DNA from: Falsochrobactrum ovis
GTDB taxonomy: Bacteria; Pseudomonadota; Alphaproteobacteria; Rhizobiales; Rhizobiaceae
Direction of reading: 5' to 3'
Assembly (NCBI RefSeq): GCF_003259955.1
Contig: NZ_QLMK01000010.1
Location: 1-64,000 of the forward strand
DNA: 64,000 bases
Below the pieces are notes generated by a model, which made no database searches, was not told the DNA's origin, and was given only the letters and a program-made list of their open reading frames with translations. Shown here piece by piece: positions 1 to 9,784 of the stretch (positions are counted from its first letter, which is position 1; each line of letters opens with the position of its first letter). Both the position numbers and the translations under genes were made by a program.

Positions 1-387
1 GCTGATGCCGACGCCGATGCTGATGCCGACGCGGATGCTGATGCGGATGCCGACGCCGATGCGGATGCGGATGCCGACGCAGATGCTGATGCGGACGCCG
101 ATGCTGATGCCGACGCGGATGCTGATGCGGATGCCGACGCCGATGCCGATGCGGATGCGGATGCAGATGCGGATGCCGATGCAGATGCGGATGCCGACGC
201 AGATGCTGATGCCGACGCCGATGCTGATGCCGACGCGGATGCTGATGCGGATGCCGACGCCGATGCGGATGCGGATGCCGACGCAGATGCTGATGCGGAC
301 GCCGATGCTGATGCCGACGCGGATGCAGATGCGGATGCCGACGCAGATGCTGATGCGGACGCGGATGCAGATTCGGATGCTGATACC
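1..387 (+). repeat. Hexamer tandem repeat encoding an (Ala-Asp)n tract
   Basis: About 64 copies of a 6-bp unit GCN-GAY run in the adhesin frame and encode alternating Ala and Asp. Variation is almost wholly at the two wobble positions, so the protein repeat is nearly perfect while the DNA is not. Larger units are visible: bases 1-122 recur exactly at 205-326 (offset 204 bp, 34 units), and 61-150 resembles 181-270. The tract probably continues upstream of the window. It likely forms a flexible, strongly acidic stalk or linker, which is inference. Confidence 0.95.
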
Positions 388-3051
388 GAAGCACCTGAAG
401 CTCCTAGGGTCGAGGTGGACATCGACGGCGTGACGCTCATGATCACTGGCGAAGCCAATACCCTCGCAACCATCTATGATGCCGCCCAGAACGTTATCGG
501 CACGGCTGAACTGTCCGAAAATGGCACTGCGACATTCGTGATGGCGCCTAGCAATGGCCAAGATGTGACGGTCACGCTGACTGACGCTGCAGGTAATGAA
601 TCCGCTTCCACCCCTGCAAGTCTACCCGATACGCTTCCGCCAGAAGCATTAGAGGCCGTGCTTGCAAACGATACCGGCCTCGAAGATGACGGTGTCACCA
701 GCGACGGAACAGTCTCAGTTACAGGTCTCGAAGAGGGAGCGACTTGGGAATACTCGGTCGATGGTGGCGTCACCTGGCAGGAAGGAGAGGGTACAAGCTT
801 TGTGCTCGAACCGGGCCAATATGGTGAAGGCGACATTCAGGTTCGCCAGACCGACACGGGGCAAAATGTAGGTCCGGCTTCCCAACTTGGAGCAATATCT
901 ATCGTTTCACTCGCCGCAGTTAATGATAGCGCCGCGGTCGACATGGGAGGTCGTGTATCTCAAACTCAAGAAACTATCTCTAACGACAACCTTCAAGTGT
1001 TGGGCTTGCTGGATACAGGCGCGCCCTCAACCGGAGTACAATTCTCTGTCGCTGAAGGCGCAACAGGCGATGTTGTTATTGAGGTTAGCCAAACAGCGCT
1101 GATCGCAGTAGCTGACGCTTTCAACGTCGAAATATACGACCAAAATGGCGAGCTTGTCGGTGTGATCACAACTCAAGACAGCGATCCATTACTCGGCGAT
1201 GTTTTGGGACTGGGCGTCTTGGGGCTGACCAACAACAACACTTTGGTCGCCAATGTCACTGGGCTTGCTCCGGGTGATTACACAATCGTCGTCCGTAAAG
1301 GCGATAGCGCGCTTGGTCGTTTGTTGGATGCTGACGGCGATGGGGTGTCTTTGGAGGAACTCGGCCAAGGCGGGGTTGTTCTCGGTGCGGAAAACCAAGA
1401 ATTAATTCTAGACGCTATCGAAGACGCATTGGGGCCTGTCCTTGGAGGCACTGTCCGTGGGATCCTAGAGCTTGTCCTCGATACCACTACTGCGCTCGGT
1501 GCGGGCCAATTGGTAGAGGTCCTTAGTACCGCGCTCAGCAATCTTGGATTGACCAGTTCGTTGGATCTGGTTCTCGGCGCTGTCGCAGACGCACTGTTAA
1601 GTAACACGCTGACGCTTTTGCAGAGTACGTCAGTCACCGCTACCGTGACCGAACATAGCTTCGAGGCCGGAAGCGAACCTATTAGTGGAAATGTGATTGA
1701 TCCTGACGCCTCGCAAAGCGGCGAGGCAGGTGAAGATAGCATTATTCCGGGAACGACTGTGACCCAAGTGGCGCTTCAAGGAGGAGATGCGGTTACGCTG
1801 ACCGATGGCAGTGCGACCATCGAAGGTCTTTATGGTACTCTCGTGATCAATTCTGACGGTTCCTACACTTACACACCGAATGGTGATGCTCAGTCAGTGG
1901 GGCAAACGGATGTGTTCACCTATACTATCTCGGATGGTTCGAGTTCGGCTACGGCTGATCTGACGATCACCGTGGATGGTGCTATTCTGACTGATGATGT
2001 CGCGAGAGCCGGTATTGACTATGAATATCTCGTGACACCGGGCGTTAACAGTCCTGGTGCGATTACTGACAGCTGGTTACTGGCGGTGACGCCGCGAGAA
2101 AACACAAGCTCTTCAATCTTCGTAGCAGAGAACACGCTTCAGGATATGACCTTGGGCGTGAACGCGGGGAATCTGCTTGGGCTTGGCGGTAGCGTGACCG
2201 TCTATGTTGAAACTAGATCATCTTCTACTGGAGCATGGAGCGTACATTCGACGTATGATTCATCAAGCCTAGTAACCCTGATTGGCGATTCCGGACCGGG
2301 TGAAATCTTGGTGTTGGGACTTGAGCCGGGCGAGTACCGGATAAGGACTGTAACAACCGGTATAGGCGTTGCGGGCAATTTCTCCTTAGATATAAGTACG
2401 ACTGTCACTCATCTCGATCAATATGAGACCCCTCACTCCTATGCGGCAACGGGTGATCTCTTCGAGAATGATCTGGTCCAAGCTGGGCAAGTTTTCGAAA
2501 TTAATAATGGAGAAGGCTTCGTCGAAGTTGCTACATCTCAGACGGTCAATGGTAGCTACGGCACGCTGATTGTTGAAGCCGATGGTAGCTATACTTACAC
2601 CCCGGATGATCGGGCAACGCCCGGTGGCCAGTTCACCGATACGTTCACCTATCGTATCGACCGCGGTGACGGCAATTATGAGGAAGCAACGCTGACAGTA
2701 ACGATAAATGCGACTGTCGAAGGGCAGGTGGTTGAGCCAGCAATCCCTGATATCGCATCCTTCTCCATCGAAGATAGTGACGTTATTCCGATGGCTGAAC
2801 TTTCAACCGATGAAGATGCTCAGCCGGGTGATATCGAAGAGCCAGCTAGCTTGCAAAACACCCTTCTTCTTGAGGAAGACAGTGGTGAAATCACACTGCC
2901 CTTTGGCAATAGCGATAATGCAAGCGAAGCCAATTCAGATCTATCCTCGTTCCCAGTTGATCCGGTCAACGCATCTGCTGACCCGTTGGGGCATCTGGCT
3001 CCAGACCCACTTGCTCAGGAGGATGATCTCAATCCGGCACATGTGATCTAA
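1..3051 (+). CDS. Giant BapA-like repetitive surface adhesin, 3' part (5' end outside the window)
   Basis: The reading frame is open from base 1, so this is the last 1016 residues of a longer protein. Residues 1-125 or so are almost pure Ala-Asp dipeptides. Next comes an Ig-like segment typical of bacterial giant adhesins ([10 protein letters not shown]), then a long central part containing an EF-hand-like DADGDG stretch near bases 1327-1344. Two related beta-domains follow (about 1801-1976 and 2545-2710), each with the [13 protein letters not shown] signature of VCBS/Bap-type repeats. The acidic C-terminus has no RTX GGxGxD nonapeptides. Such proteins (BapA, LapA relatives) are exported by type I secretion and act in biofilm formation and surface adhesion. 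The three genes immediately downstream encode exactly that kind of exporter, which supports the call. The family is inferred from repeat architecture; the defining N-terminus is not visible. Confidence 0.85.
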   Translation, partial: ADADADADADADADADADADADADADADADADADADADADADADADADADADADADADADADADADADADADADADADADADADADADADADADADADADADADADADADADADADADADADADSDADTEAPEAPRVEVDIDGVTLMITGEANTLATIYDAAQNVIGTAELSENGTATFVMAPSNGQDVTVTLTDAAGNESASTPASLPDTLPPEALEAVLANDTGLEDDGVTSDGTVSVTGLEEGATWEYSVDGGVTWQEGEGTSFVLEPGQYGEGDIQVRQTDTGQNVGPASQLGAISIVSLAAVNDSAAVDMGGRVSQTQETISNDNLQVLGLLDTGAPSTGVQFSVAEGATGDVVIEVSQTALIAVADAFNVEIYDQNGELVGVITTQDSDPLLGDVLGLGVLGLTNNNTLVANVTGLAPGDYTIVVRKGDSALGRLLDADGDGVSLEELGQGGVVLGAENQELILDAIEDALGPVLGGTVRGILELVLDTTTALGAGQLVEVLSTALSNLGLTSSLDLVLGAVADALLSNTLTLLQSTSVTATVTEHSFEAGSEPISGNVIDPDASQSGEAGEDSIIPGTTVTQVALQGGDAVTLTDGSATIEGLYGTLVINSDGSYTYTPNGDAQSVGQTDVFTYTISDGSSSATADLTITVDGAILTDDVARAGIDYEYLVTPGVNSPGAITDSWLLAVTPRENTSSSIFVAENTLQDMTLGVNAGNLLGLGGSVTVYVETRSSSTGAWSVHSTYDSSSLVTLIGDSGPGEILVLGLEPGEYRIRTVTTGIGVAGNFSLDISTTVTHLDQYETPHSYAATGDLFENDLVQAGQVFEINNGEGFVEVATSQTVNGSYGTLIVEADGSYTYTPDDRATPGGQFTDTFTYRIDRGDGNYEEATLTVTINATVEGQVVEPAIPDIASFSIEDSDVIPMAELSTDEDAQPGDIEEPASLQNTLLLEEDSGEITLPFGNSDNASEANSDLSSFPVDPVNASADPLGHLAPDPLAQEDDLNPAHVI

Positions 3052-3097
3052 CTGGTCTATCAGACCATACGACCGATGTGTTTGGAGCTGAATAATT

Positions 3098-3127
3098 CCT
3101 CCGCCGCTGATTGATTAGCGGCGGAGG
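3098..3127 (+). terminator. Hairpin after the adhesin gene
   Basis: Perfect 11-bp GC-rich inverted repeat (3098-3108 with 3117-3127, loop of 8) placed 47 bp after the adhesin stop and 46 bp before the TolC-like gene. It lacks a clear T-run, so it may be a partial terminator or a processing/stability hairpin separating adhesin and secretion-gene expression. Confidence 0.55.
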
Positions 3128-3172
3128 CTCTCATGAGAATTACCGGTTAATACTGGTTATTGCGGATGATGA

Positions 3173-4636
3173 ATGCAGAAAATTTCGGTCTTGCGACGTT
3201 TGGTGCCCCTATTTCTGAGCTCATGCCTTTTGGCCGCGTGCCAGATGTCTGCAAATGACCTCGCTTTGACCGATAATTCGATCAAACAGGCAAATAAAAT
3301 CGAAGCTCCCCCAACCCTCTCAATGGCCGCGTCAACCCCCGGACGCGCCATTGAGGGGGGCAATGCCGACAAAGGCAATGCTCCCAAGACGCGGGACCGT
3401 GGCTCCCTTTCAATGGAAGCCGCGGTCCTGCGCGCAGTGGGATGGCATCCGTCTGTCGAAGATGCAACGGGACGAATACTTCAATCGGAAGAGCGTATTC
3501 GTGCAGCAAAGGCGGGCTATTATCCTCAGCTCAATGCAGGCGTAAACTCTGGCTATCAAAGCCGCAATCGTGAGGGCTGGCGCCCAAATCTTAATGTTTC
3601 AGCATCGCAGATGCTTTACGATTTCGGTAAAGTATCAAGTTCAGTTGAGATTGAACGAGCGGGGAAAAATATCAGTCAGGCACAGTTGCTGCTTGCGGTT
3701 GATAATCTCGCACGTGATACAGCCAATGCGGTGGTGGAAGTACAGCGATACCGTCAACTTTTGGCGTTTGCGCAAGATCAGGTTGAGGGCGTCAAACGCA
3801 TTGCCGCGCTTGTCAATGAGCGCTCAGATCGTGGCGCGAGCACAATGTCTGACAAGGTGCAGGCCGATGCACGTGTGGAATCTGCTCTTGCAACACAATT
3901 ACAATATCAATCAGAATTGAGCCGTTGGAAGGTCGCTCTTGCAGCTCTTATCGGAGGAGGCTCGCCCGATCCGCGCTCTGATGCGCCAACATGGCTTGGA
4001 CAGGCTTGCAGCGTTCAAACTCCGGATTGGGACGAGGTTCCTGCTATACGTCAGGCCGAAGCGGAAAAGGAAGAAGCCCAAGCCCAACTCGCTGCGAGCC
4101 GCGCAGATGGGCTGCCAACAGTTTCGCTTGAAGCATCCACCGGATATGATTTCAACGCCTCGCGCGATGACACAAGAAGCAATGATCGCCAACCCGAATA
4201 TTCTGTCGGCATCAATGTGTCATCCAGTCTTTATAATGGCGGGCAAACAGCGGCGCAAAAGCGCGCTGCGGCCCATGGATTGCGATCTGCTGAGGCGGCC
4301 ATACGCACCGCCCGTTATGATGTAGAGCGTAATTTAATGGAATCGCGAAGTCAGGTCGGCACGCTCGGACGCCTTGCTGATGCACTTCAATCACGTGCTA
4401 GCATGATGATAAAAACACGGGATCTGTACCGCGAACAATATGTCCAGCTCGGAACGCGCACGCTTCTTGATTTGCTCAATGCTGAACAAGAACTGCATGA
4501 AGCGCGGTTTCAAATTGCAAACACCACTCATGATATTCGACGGCTGAACATCAATTGCCTCTATAATTCCGGTAAGATACGTCAGCAATTTGGGGTTAAT
4601 GCTTTTGCCTTGGCGGGAGGTGTGATCACCCAATGA
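3173..4636 (+). CDS. TolC-family outer-membrane protein of a type I secretion system (lipoprotein)
   Basis: 487 residues. The N-terminus is a lipoprotein signal peptide with lipobox LAAC (Cys23). The rest is alpha-helical with the two-fold repeated TolC/OEP pattern: a segment around QASE-like SASQMLYDFGKVSSSVE and its later counterpart NVSSSLYNGGQTAAQKR. TolC-type proteins form the trimeric outer-membrane duct of type I exporters. The stop overlaps the start of the ABC exporter gene (ATGA), so translation is likely coupled. Position directly behind the adhesin and before the ABC/HlyD pair indicates a dedicated adhesin exporter (BapB/LapE role). The family assignment is firm; the substrate is inferred from context. 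Confidence 0.9.
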   Translation: MQKISVLRRLVPLFLSSCLLAACQMSANDLALTDNSIKQANKIEAPPTLSMAASTPGRAIEGGNADKGNAPKTRDRGSLSMEAAVLRAVGWHPSVEDATGRILQSEERIRAAKAGYYPQLNAGVNSGYQSRNREGWRPNLNVSASQMLYDFGKVSSSVEIERAGKNISQAQLLLAVDNLARDTANAVVEVQRYRQLLAFAQDQVEGVKRIAALVNERSDRGASTMSDKVQADARVESALATQLQYQSELSRWKVALAALIGGGSPDPRSDAPTWLGQACSVQTPDWDEVPAIRQAEAEKEEAQAQLAASRADGLPTVSLEASTGYDFNASRDDTRSNDRQPEYSVGINVSSSLYNGGQTAAQKRAAAHGLRSAEAAIRTARYDVERNLMESRSQVGTLGRLADALQSRASMMIKTRDLYREQYVQLGTRTLLDLLNAEQELHEARFQIANTTHDIRRLNINCLYNSGKIRQQFGVNAFALAGGVITQ

Positions 4637-6825
4637 AAGGCGATGACATTATAACCAACGTCAATTTCGACGCATCTTTTGAAACTGAGCCGCCCGCCGC
4701 AAAGCAGATTCAAAATGAACAATGGGCCGAAGCGCTGCAGCTTGTTGCGCTACATTATAAGCTTCCTGTTTCGATCCAACGGGCGAAGCTTGCTGCAAGC
4801 GCGGATCATAACAAATCCGATAAAGCCAAACTTGAAAAAATCGCGCGGCAGATGGGATTGAGCCTACGGCTTATTGCGCCGCAGCGCATTGCACTTTCTG
4901 CTTGGCATGTGCCTTTTATTCTCCAGCTTACCGGTGGACAGCTGGCGATTGTTCATAAAATCTCGGCTCAGCGTGAAGCCGCTACTTCACTGATCGGTGA
5001 GGAAGGGCTCGAACAAATATTCGCACTAGATGAACTTCTTCAACAAACAGAACAGGTAATTCTGGCGCGACCTGCAAAAACAATACCCGATGCTCGCGTC
5101 GATGCCTATATCAAGCCTTATGAAGAAAACTGGCTGCGGCGAATTCTATTTCGTGATCTGGGTTCCTACGGCCATGTGATGATAGCCTCTTTAATTGCTA
5201 ACACGCTTGGGCTTGCGGGTATTCTTTTTTCTATGCAGGTCTATGATCGAGTAATTCCTGCTCAATCATTTAATACGCTTTATGTGTTGTTTAGCGGCGT
5301 GGTCTTGGCAATTTGTTTTGATTTCCTGATGCGCCGGGCACGTATGAGCATTGCGGATGTGTTGGGCAAAAAAGCCGATCTGGAAATGTCCGATGTTATT
5401 TTTGGCCACGCTTTGCGCGTGCGCAATTGTGCGCGGCCAACTTCGACTGGCTCCTATATCGCGCAGTTGCGTGATATTGACCAAGTGCGGGAGCTTTTGA
5501 CATCCACGACAGTAACCGCGATTGCCGATCTTCCTTTCTTTTTTCTGTTTCTGATATTGTTCTGGTGGTTGGCTGGTCCTCTGGTTTTCATTCCGCTAGG
5601 CGCTTTGGTTGCGCTATTGCTTCCCGGAATTTTGCTGCAACGACGTTTGCGTAAACATGCCAATGAGGCCATGCGAGAAGCCTCTTTACGCAATGCCATG
5701 CTGGTTGAGACGGTTCAGGGCCTTGAAGATATAAAAACTCTGCAGGCAGAAGACCGATTTCAACAACAATGGAACCATTTTAACGCGGTAACCGGCGATG
5801 CGCAGATCAAATTGCGCTCCATTACCAATGGTTTGAGCGTTTGGACCCAAAATGTCCAAACCGGCGTTTATGCTTTAACCGTTTTTGTCGGTGCGCCGAT
5901 GGTAATTAATGGTGATATTACAACCGGCGCATTGGTCGGCGCATCTATTCTTGGTTCGCGTATGCTTGCACCTATGGGGCAAATTTCGCAGATAGCAGGA
6001 CGATTTCAGCATGCGCGAATTGCTAAAAAAGGGCTTGATCAGCTTATGCAGCTGCCGGTTGATCATCCCGACAATGAGAGCAAAATTCACTGCCCTCATA
6101 TTCGCGGGGGTTTTCGGTTTTCTAATGCTTTGTTTCGCTATGGTGATCAGAACTCGCCACCGGTGCTGTTGGTTAAAGAACTCAAAATTAAACCGGGTGA
6201 ACGCATAGCGGTACTGGGCAGAAACGGAGCGGGGAAATCCACTCTTTTGCTTGCTTTATCGGGCTTGCTTGAAGCGGCGGAGGGCGAGGTGCTGCTTGAT
6301 GATCTCTCTTTACCGCAGATTGACCCGGCGGATGTGCGCAGAGATGTTGGGCTTCTCACTCAAAATTCCCGGCTTTTCTTCGGAAGCCTGCGGGACAATA
6401 TCACAATGGGCGCACCAAACGCGTCTGATGAAGATATCCAGTATGTGCTCAAAATGGTGGGGGCAGACAATTTCATCCGCAAACTGCCTGACGGACTTGA
6501 TTTTTTGGTTCAGGAAGGCGGATCGGGTCTTTCCGGCGGCCAGAAACAAGCAATTTTACTGGCTCGCATATTAATTCGTGATCCATCCATTGTGCTGCTG
6601 GACGAGCCGACCTCTTCCATGGATGAGGCGACCGAAAGACATTTCATTCAGCAATTTGCGGAATGGAGCAAGGGGCGGACCGTGGTGATTGCTACGCACC
6701 GTATGCGGGTTCTCGAACTGGTTGATCGGCTCATTGCCGTAGAAAACGGCCAGATAGCACTCAATGACACCAAAGAACGCGGCTTGCAGACCTTGCTCGG
6801 CATGAGCAAAGTTCAAAAGCCCTAA
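4633..6825 (+). CDS. Type I secretion ABC exporter, fused permease/ATPase with C39-like domain
   Basis: 730 residues, the usual length for LapB/HlyB-type exporters. Residues about 25-150 correspond to the C39 peptidase-like domain, but the catalytic Cys position is not seen (the matching segment reads EALQLVALHY), so it is a degenerate substrate-docking domain rather than a protease. Membrane helices cover about 175-420. The C-terminal nucleotide-binding domain has Walker A GRNGAGKST near 529, signature LSGGQ near 633 and Walker B IVLLDEP near 653. It would drive export of the neighbouring adhesin across the inner membrane. The start codon lies inside the stop of the TolC-like gene, and the HlyD-like gene follows after 22 bp. 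Confidence 0.93.
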   Translation: MKGDDIITNVNFDASFETEPPAAKQIQNEQWAEALQLVALHYKLPVSIQRAKLAASADHNKSDKAKLEKIARQMGLSLRLIAPQRIALSAWHVPFILQLTGGQLAIVHKISAQREAATSLIGEEGLEQIFALDELLQQTEQVILARPAKTIPDARVDAYIKPYEENWLRRILFRDLGSYGHVMIASLIANTLGLAGILFSMQVYDRVIPAQSFNTLYVLFSGVVLAICFDFLMRRARMSIADVLGKKADLEMSDVIFGHALRVRNCARPTSTGSYIAQLRDIDQVRELLTSTTVTAIADLPFFFLFLILFWWLAGPLVFIPLGALVALLLPGILLQRRLRKHANEAMREASLRNAMLVETVQGLEDIKTLQAEDRFQQQWNHFNAVTGDAQIKLRSITNGLSVWTQNVQTGVYALTVFVGAPMVINGDITTGALVGASILGSRMLAPMGQISQIAGRFQHARIAKKGLDQLMQLPVDHPDNESKIHCPHIRGGFRFSNALFRYGDQNSPPVLLVKELKIKPGERIAVLGRNGAGKSTLLLALSGLLEAAEGEVLLDDLSLPQIDPADVRRDVGLLTQNSRLFFGSLRDNITMGAPNASDEDIQYVLKMVGADNFIRKLPDGLDFLVQEGGSGLSGGQKQAILLARILIRDPSIVLLDEPTSSMDEATERHFIQQFAEWSKGRTVVIATHRMRVLELVDRLIAVENGQIALNDTKERGLQTLLGMSKVQKP

Positions 6826-6847
6826 GATCTAGGAGACGGAAAACGCA

Positions 6848-8038
6848 ATGGCCGCCTTTGGCGACGAGTTTGGGGCCTTGGGCCGGGAAAACGAAGAGGG
6901 TGATCGCCTGAAGCGTAATAAACGCTTTGTGCGTCTGGTACTTCTCTTTTTCGCGGTTCTTTTGGGCTGGTCCTATCTTGCGCTACTCGACGAAGTCTCT
7001 ACCGGTACCGGAAAAGTGGTGCCGACGTCTCAGGAACAGGTTATCGCTTCACTCGAAGGCGGAGTTTTGGCAAAACTACATGTAAGGCAGGATGACGTCG
7101 TCATGCCGGGGCAAATTCTCGCGCAATTAGACCCGACCGTGACTGAATCCAATGTGCAGGAAAGCGCTGCGAAATATCGTGCAGCACTGGCCAGCGCGTC
7201 TCGATTGACCTCTGAAGTGGGTGGTACGGAGCTTGAGTTTCCGGCAGAACTTGAGAACTACCCATCGCTGATAGCCTCTGAAACCAAACTATATGAGGCG
7301 CGTGCGCGCAGCTTGCGTGAATCTCTTGGCTGGATCAGTGAATCCAAGCAGCTGGTCGAAGCGGAACTAAAAATCAATGAATCTCTGACCAAAATGGGTG
7401 CGGCCAGCAGTGTGGAAGTCATCCGTCTCAAACGACAATTAGTTGAGCTTCAACTCAAAGAAACGGAAATTCAATCGCAATATATTGTGACGGCGCGAGA
7501 GGAATTGGCAAAGGCCAATGCTGAAGTAGAAGCGCTAAGCTCAGTTATTCGCGGGCGTTCAGATTCACTTTCGCGCCTAACCCTCCGGTCTCCCGTGCGT
7601 GGTATCGTCAAAGACATTGAAGTATCTACGATTGGTGGGGTCGTACCGCCCAATGGGAAATTAATGGCGATTGTTCCGCTTGATGAGCAATTGCTTATCG
7701 AGGCGCGTATTTCGCCCCGAGATATCGCTTATATTCATCCCGATCAGCCCGCCAGCGTAAAAATTACCGCTTATGACTATGCTATTTATGGCGATCTTGA
7801 AGGCAAGGTGGTGAGTATTTCGCCGGATACAATTCAAGATGAAGTCAGGCCGGAAGAGTTCTACTACCGGGTTTATATCAAAACAGAAAACGACGCGCTT
7901 TTTAATAAAAATGGCCAACGCTTTCCTATAGCGCCTGGAATGATCGCGACCGTGGACATTCATACTGGAAGCAAAACCGTGTTTGAATATCTGGTGAAGC
8001 CGTTTAATCGCGCTCGCGAAGCGTTGCGGGAAAGATAA
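6848..8038 (+). CDS. HlyD-family membrane-fusion protein of the type I secretion system
   Basis: 396 residues: a short cytosolic N-terminus, one membrane helix at about 27-45 (VRLVLLFFAVLLGWSYLALL), then the periplasmic adaptor with a biotinyl-lipoyl-like half motif (LEGGVLAKLHV), a helical hairpin (about 100-235) and the closing beta half (LRSPVRGIVKDI). It bridges the ABC exporter and the TolC-like duct. An AGGAGA ribosome site lies 11 bases before ATG. The stop codon abuts the start of the next gene without a gap, indicating a common transcript and probable translational coupling. It completes a three-part exporter for the adhesin. Confidence 0.93.
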   Translation: MAAFGDEFGALGRENEEGDRLKRNKRFVRLVLLFFAVLLGWSYLALLDEVSTGTGKVVPTSQEQVIASLEGGVLAKLHVRQDDVVMPGQILAQLDPTVTESNVQESAAKYRAALASASRLTSEVGGTELEFPAELENYPSLIASETKLYEARARSLRESLGWISESKQLVEAELKINESLTKMGAASSVEVIRLKRQLVELQLKETEIQSQYIVTAREELAKANAEVEALSSVIRGRSDSLSRLTLRSPVRGIVKDIEVSTIGGVVPPNGKLMAIVPLDEQLLIEARISPRDIAYIHPDQPASVKITAYDYAIYGDLEGKVVSISPDTIQDEVRPEEFYYRVYIKTENDALFNKNGQRFPIAPGMIATVDIHTGSKTVFEYLVKPFNRAREALRER

Positions 8039-9712
8039 ATGCCTCTCGATTCAAATATAGATAAGTTACAAAATTTGCTTAGCCGCCTTCAGGAAAAAAT
8101 TGCTGCCGAATATCAGCCAGCCACAGGATCTGCACCGTCATGCACCTTGTTTTTTTCGTTCACCGACACAAAACAGCGTGCAACCGTTTTTACGGTTTCT
8201 GCGGCGAATCTACGAGATGCGTGGAGAGCTGGTGTTGAAAAATTGCGTCAAAAAACGGTGAAAACTGGGGTTAAACCAGCGTGGATTCGCGTCGATTGGG
8301 TCGAAAATGCTGAAAAAATCGACTGGAAAACGTTAAAATCGCGGCTAAAATCAACAAAACGTAACTATTTTCGTCATTCTTTGGCGCTTGATCGTCACTT
8401 TCGCACGGCATTTTTGGAAACAGAATTAAATGCCAATGCTATGCTTTATGGTGGGCCGAAGATCAGTCATGCAATTGTAAACGAGGCCAATTTTCTTCGT
8501 TATGCAAAGCTGCGGCACGGAATTGAACAAATTTCCTTTGACGATGATGCCCCACTTATTCAGTTTTCAACACGCGCTGTTTTTGGAACGTTAGATAGTG
8601 AAAAGACCTATCTTATCAATGGCGTAGGGCGCAATGCGGGTCGTCGTGAGGTCACACATCTTCAGCCCGATCAAATTGAGACCTTGATTGAGGATGGCAG
8701 CCAGTTTCTTGCATCACAAGTGAAAGAAAATGGCCGGTTTATCTATGGATGGCATCCTTGTTTCGATCGAGAGATCAAAGCCTATAATAGTTTGCGGCAT
8801 GCAAGTACGCTCTATTCAATGATTGAGGCTTGGGAAATTACGCAAAATATGCAACTCAAATCTGCGATTGACCGCGGGCTTGATTATCTCACAACTTCAC
8901 TCATTCAGACGGTAAAGCATAATGGACAGGAAATAGCTGTCCTAGTTGATGCCAATAACGAAGTAAAACTTGGCGGCAACGCAGTTTGTCTACTTGCGCT
9001 CGTTAAATATAGTGAGGTGACTGGATCTGATAAGTATCTGGGCTTATTAGAAAAACTCGCATTAGCCATTCTCTATATGCAGGATCGCGAAACCGGCAAA
9101 TTCGTGCATGTGCTTAATTTCCCTGACCTTACCGTTAAAGAAGAATTCCGCATTATTTACTATGATGGAGAAGCTGCCTTCGGATTGATGCGGCTTTATG
9201 GCTTAACCCGAGATAGGCGGTGGCTTGAGGCGGTCGAGCGAGGATATTCTTATTTTATTGCGGCTGATCACTGGCAAGCGCATGATCATTGGCTCGCCTA
9301 TGCAACCAATGAACTGACCCGCTATCACCCAAGGCAGGAATATTTCGAATTCGGCATAAAGAACTTTGCCGATTATCTCGATTTTGTGGCCAATCGCATC
9401 ACCACATTTCCAACATTGCTCGAATTGATGATGGCGGCGGAGCAAATGGTTCAGCGGCTGCAAAATGACGAAACTTTTGCTGCTTTGCTGGCTGCAGTCG
9501 ATCTCGAAAAATTTTATTCGGCATTAGAAAAGCGTGCCCATTATTTGCTTAATGGGCACTTCTGGCCAGAGCTGGCAATGTTCTATGCTAATCCTCAACG
9601 CATCCGAGGCAGCTTTTTCATTCGTCACCACGCTTTTCGAATTCGGATAGACGATGTGGAGCACTATCTTTCTGGTCTTGTTGCCTATCTTAAATACCGA
9701 AAGCGCCAATAA
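8039..9712 (+). CDS. Cytosolic protein of unknown function with predicted alpha/alpha-toroid domain, coupled to the T1SS genes
   Basis: 557 residues, not recognised with certainty. No signal peptide or membrane helix is visible. Residues 1-130 form a separate alpha/beta region with basic patches. Residues about 215-555 show the repeating helix-pair pattern of alpha/alpha-barrel (six-hairpin) proteins such as sugar epimerases and glycosidases, with conserved-looking stretches SLRHASTLYSM, VKLGGNAVCLLAL, YYDGEAAFGLM and an acidic/histidine-rich tail (RIRIDDVEHYLSG). The ATG begins at the base after the HlyD stop, so it belongs to the export operon. A role in modifying the adhesin or a surface glycan is only inference. 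An unrelated metabolic function cannot be excluded. Confidence 0.6.
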   Translation: MPLDSNIDKLQNLLSRLQEKIAAEYQPATGSAPSCTLFFSFTDTKQRATVFTVSAANLRDAWRAGVEKLRQKTVKTGVKPAWIRVDWVENAEKIDWKTLKSRLKSTKRNYFRHSLALDRHFRTAFLETELNANAMLYGGPKISHAIVNEANFLRYAKLRHGIEQISFDDDAPLIQFSTRAVFGTLDSEKTYLINGVGRNAGRREVTHLQPDQIETLIEDGSQFLASQVKENGRFIYGWHPCFDREIKAYNSLRHASTLYSMIEAWEITQNMQLKSAIDRGLDYLTTSLIQTVKHNGQEIAVLVDANNEVKLGGNAVCLLALVKYSEVTGSDKYLGLLEKLALAILYMQDRETGKFVHVLNFPDLTVKEEFRIIYYDGEAAFGLMRLYGLTRDRRWLEAVERGYSYFIAADHWQAHDHWLAYATNELTRYHPRQEYFEFGIKNFADYLDFVANRITTFPTLLELMMAAEQMVQRLQNDETFAALLAAVDLEKFYSALEKRAHYLLNGHFWPELAMFYANPQRIRGSFFIRHHAFRIRIDDVEHYLSGLVAYLKYRKRQ

Positions 9713-9784
9713 CATAAGATAATATCAGCCAGCCGCTCCGGTTCTTCAGGTAGTCAGATTTCCAGATCAATTTTAGTCAAAGAG

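Noticed and set aside
1-387. Possible CRISPR array
   Set aside because: There are no unique spacers; the repeat is a 6-bp codon-pair array.
5-433. Open frame of Met-Pro-Thr-type repeats overlapping the Ala-Asp tract
   Set aside because: It is the +1-shifted reading of the hexamer repeat. The Ala-Asp frame is continuous with the long adhesin and is the real one.
2700-3051. RTX calcium repeats at the adhesin C-terminus
   Set aside because: No GGxGxDxxx nonapeptides are present. The exporter link rests on gene order and BapA/VCBS-like repeats.
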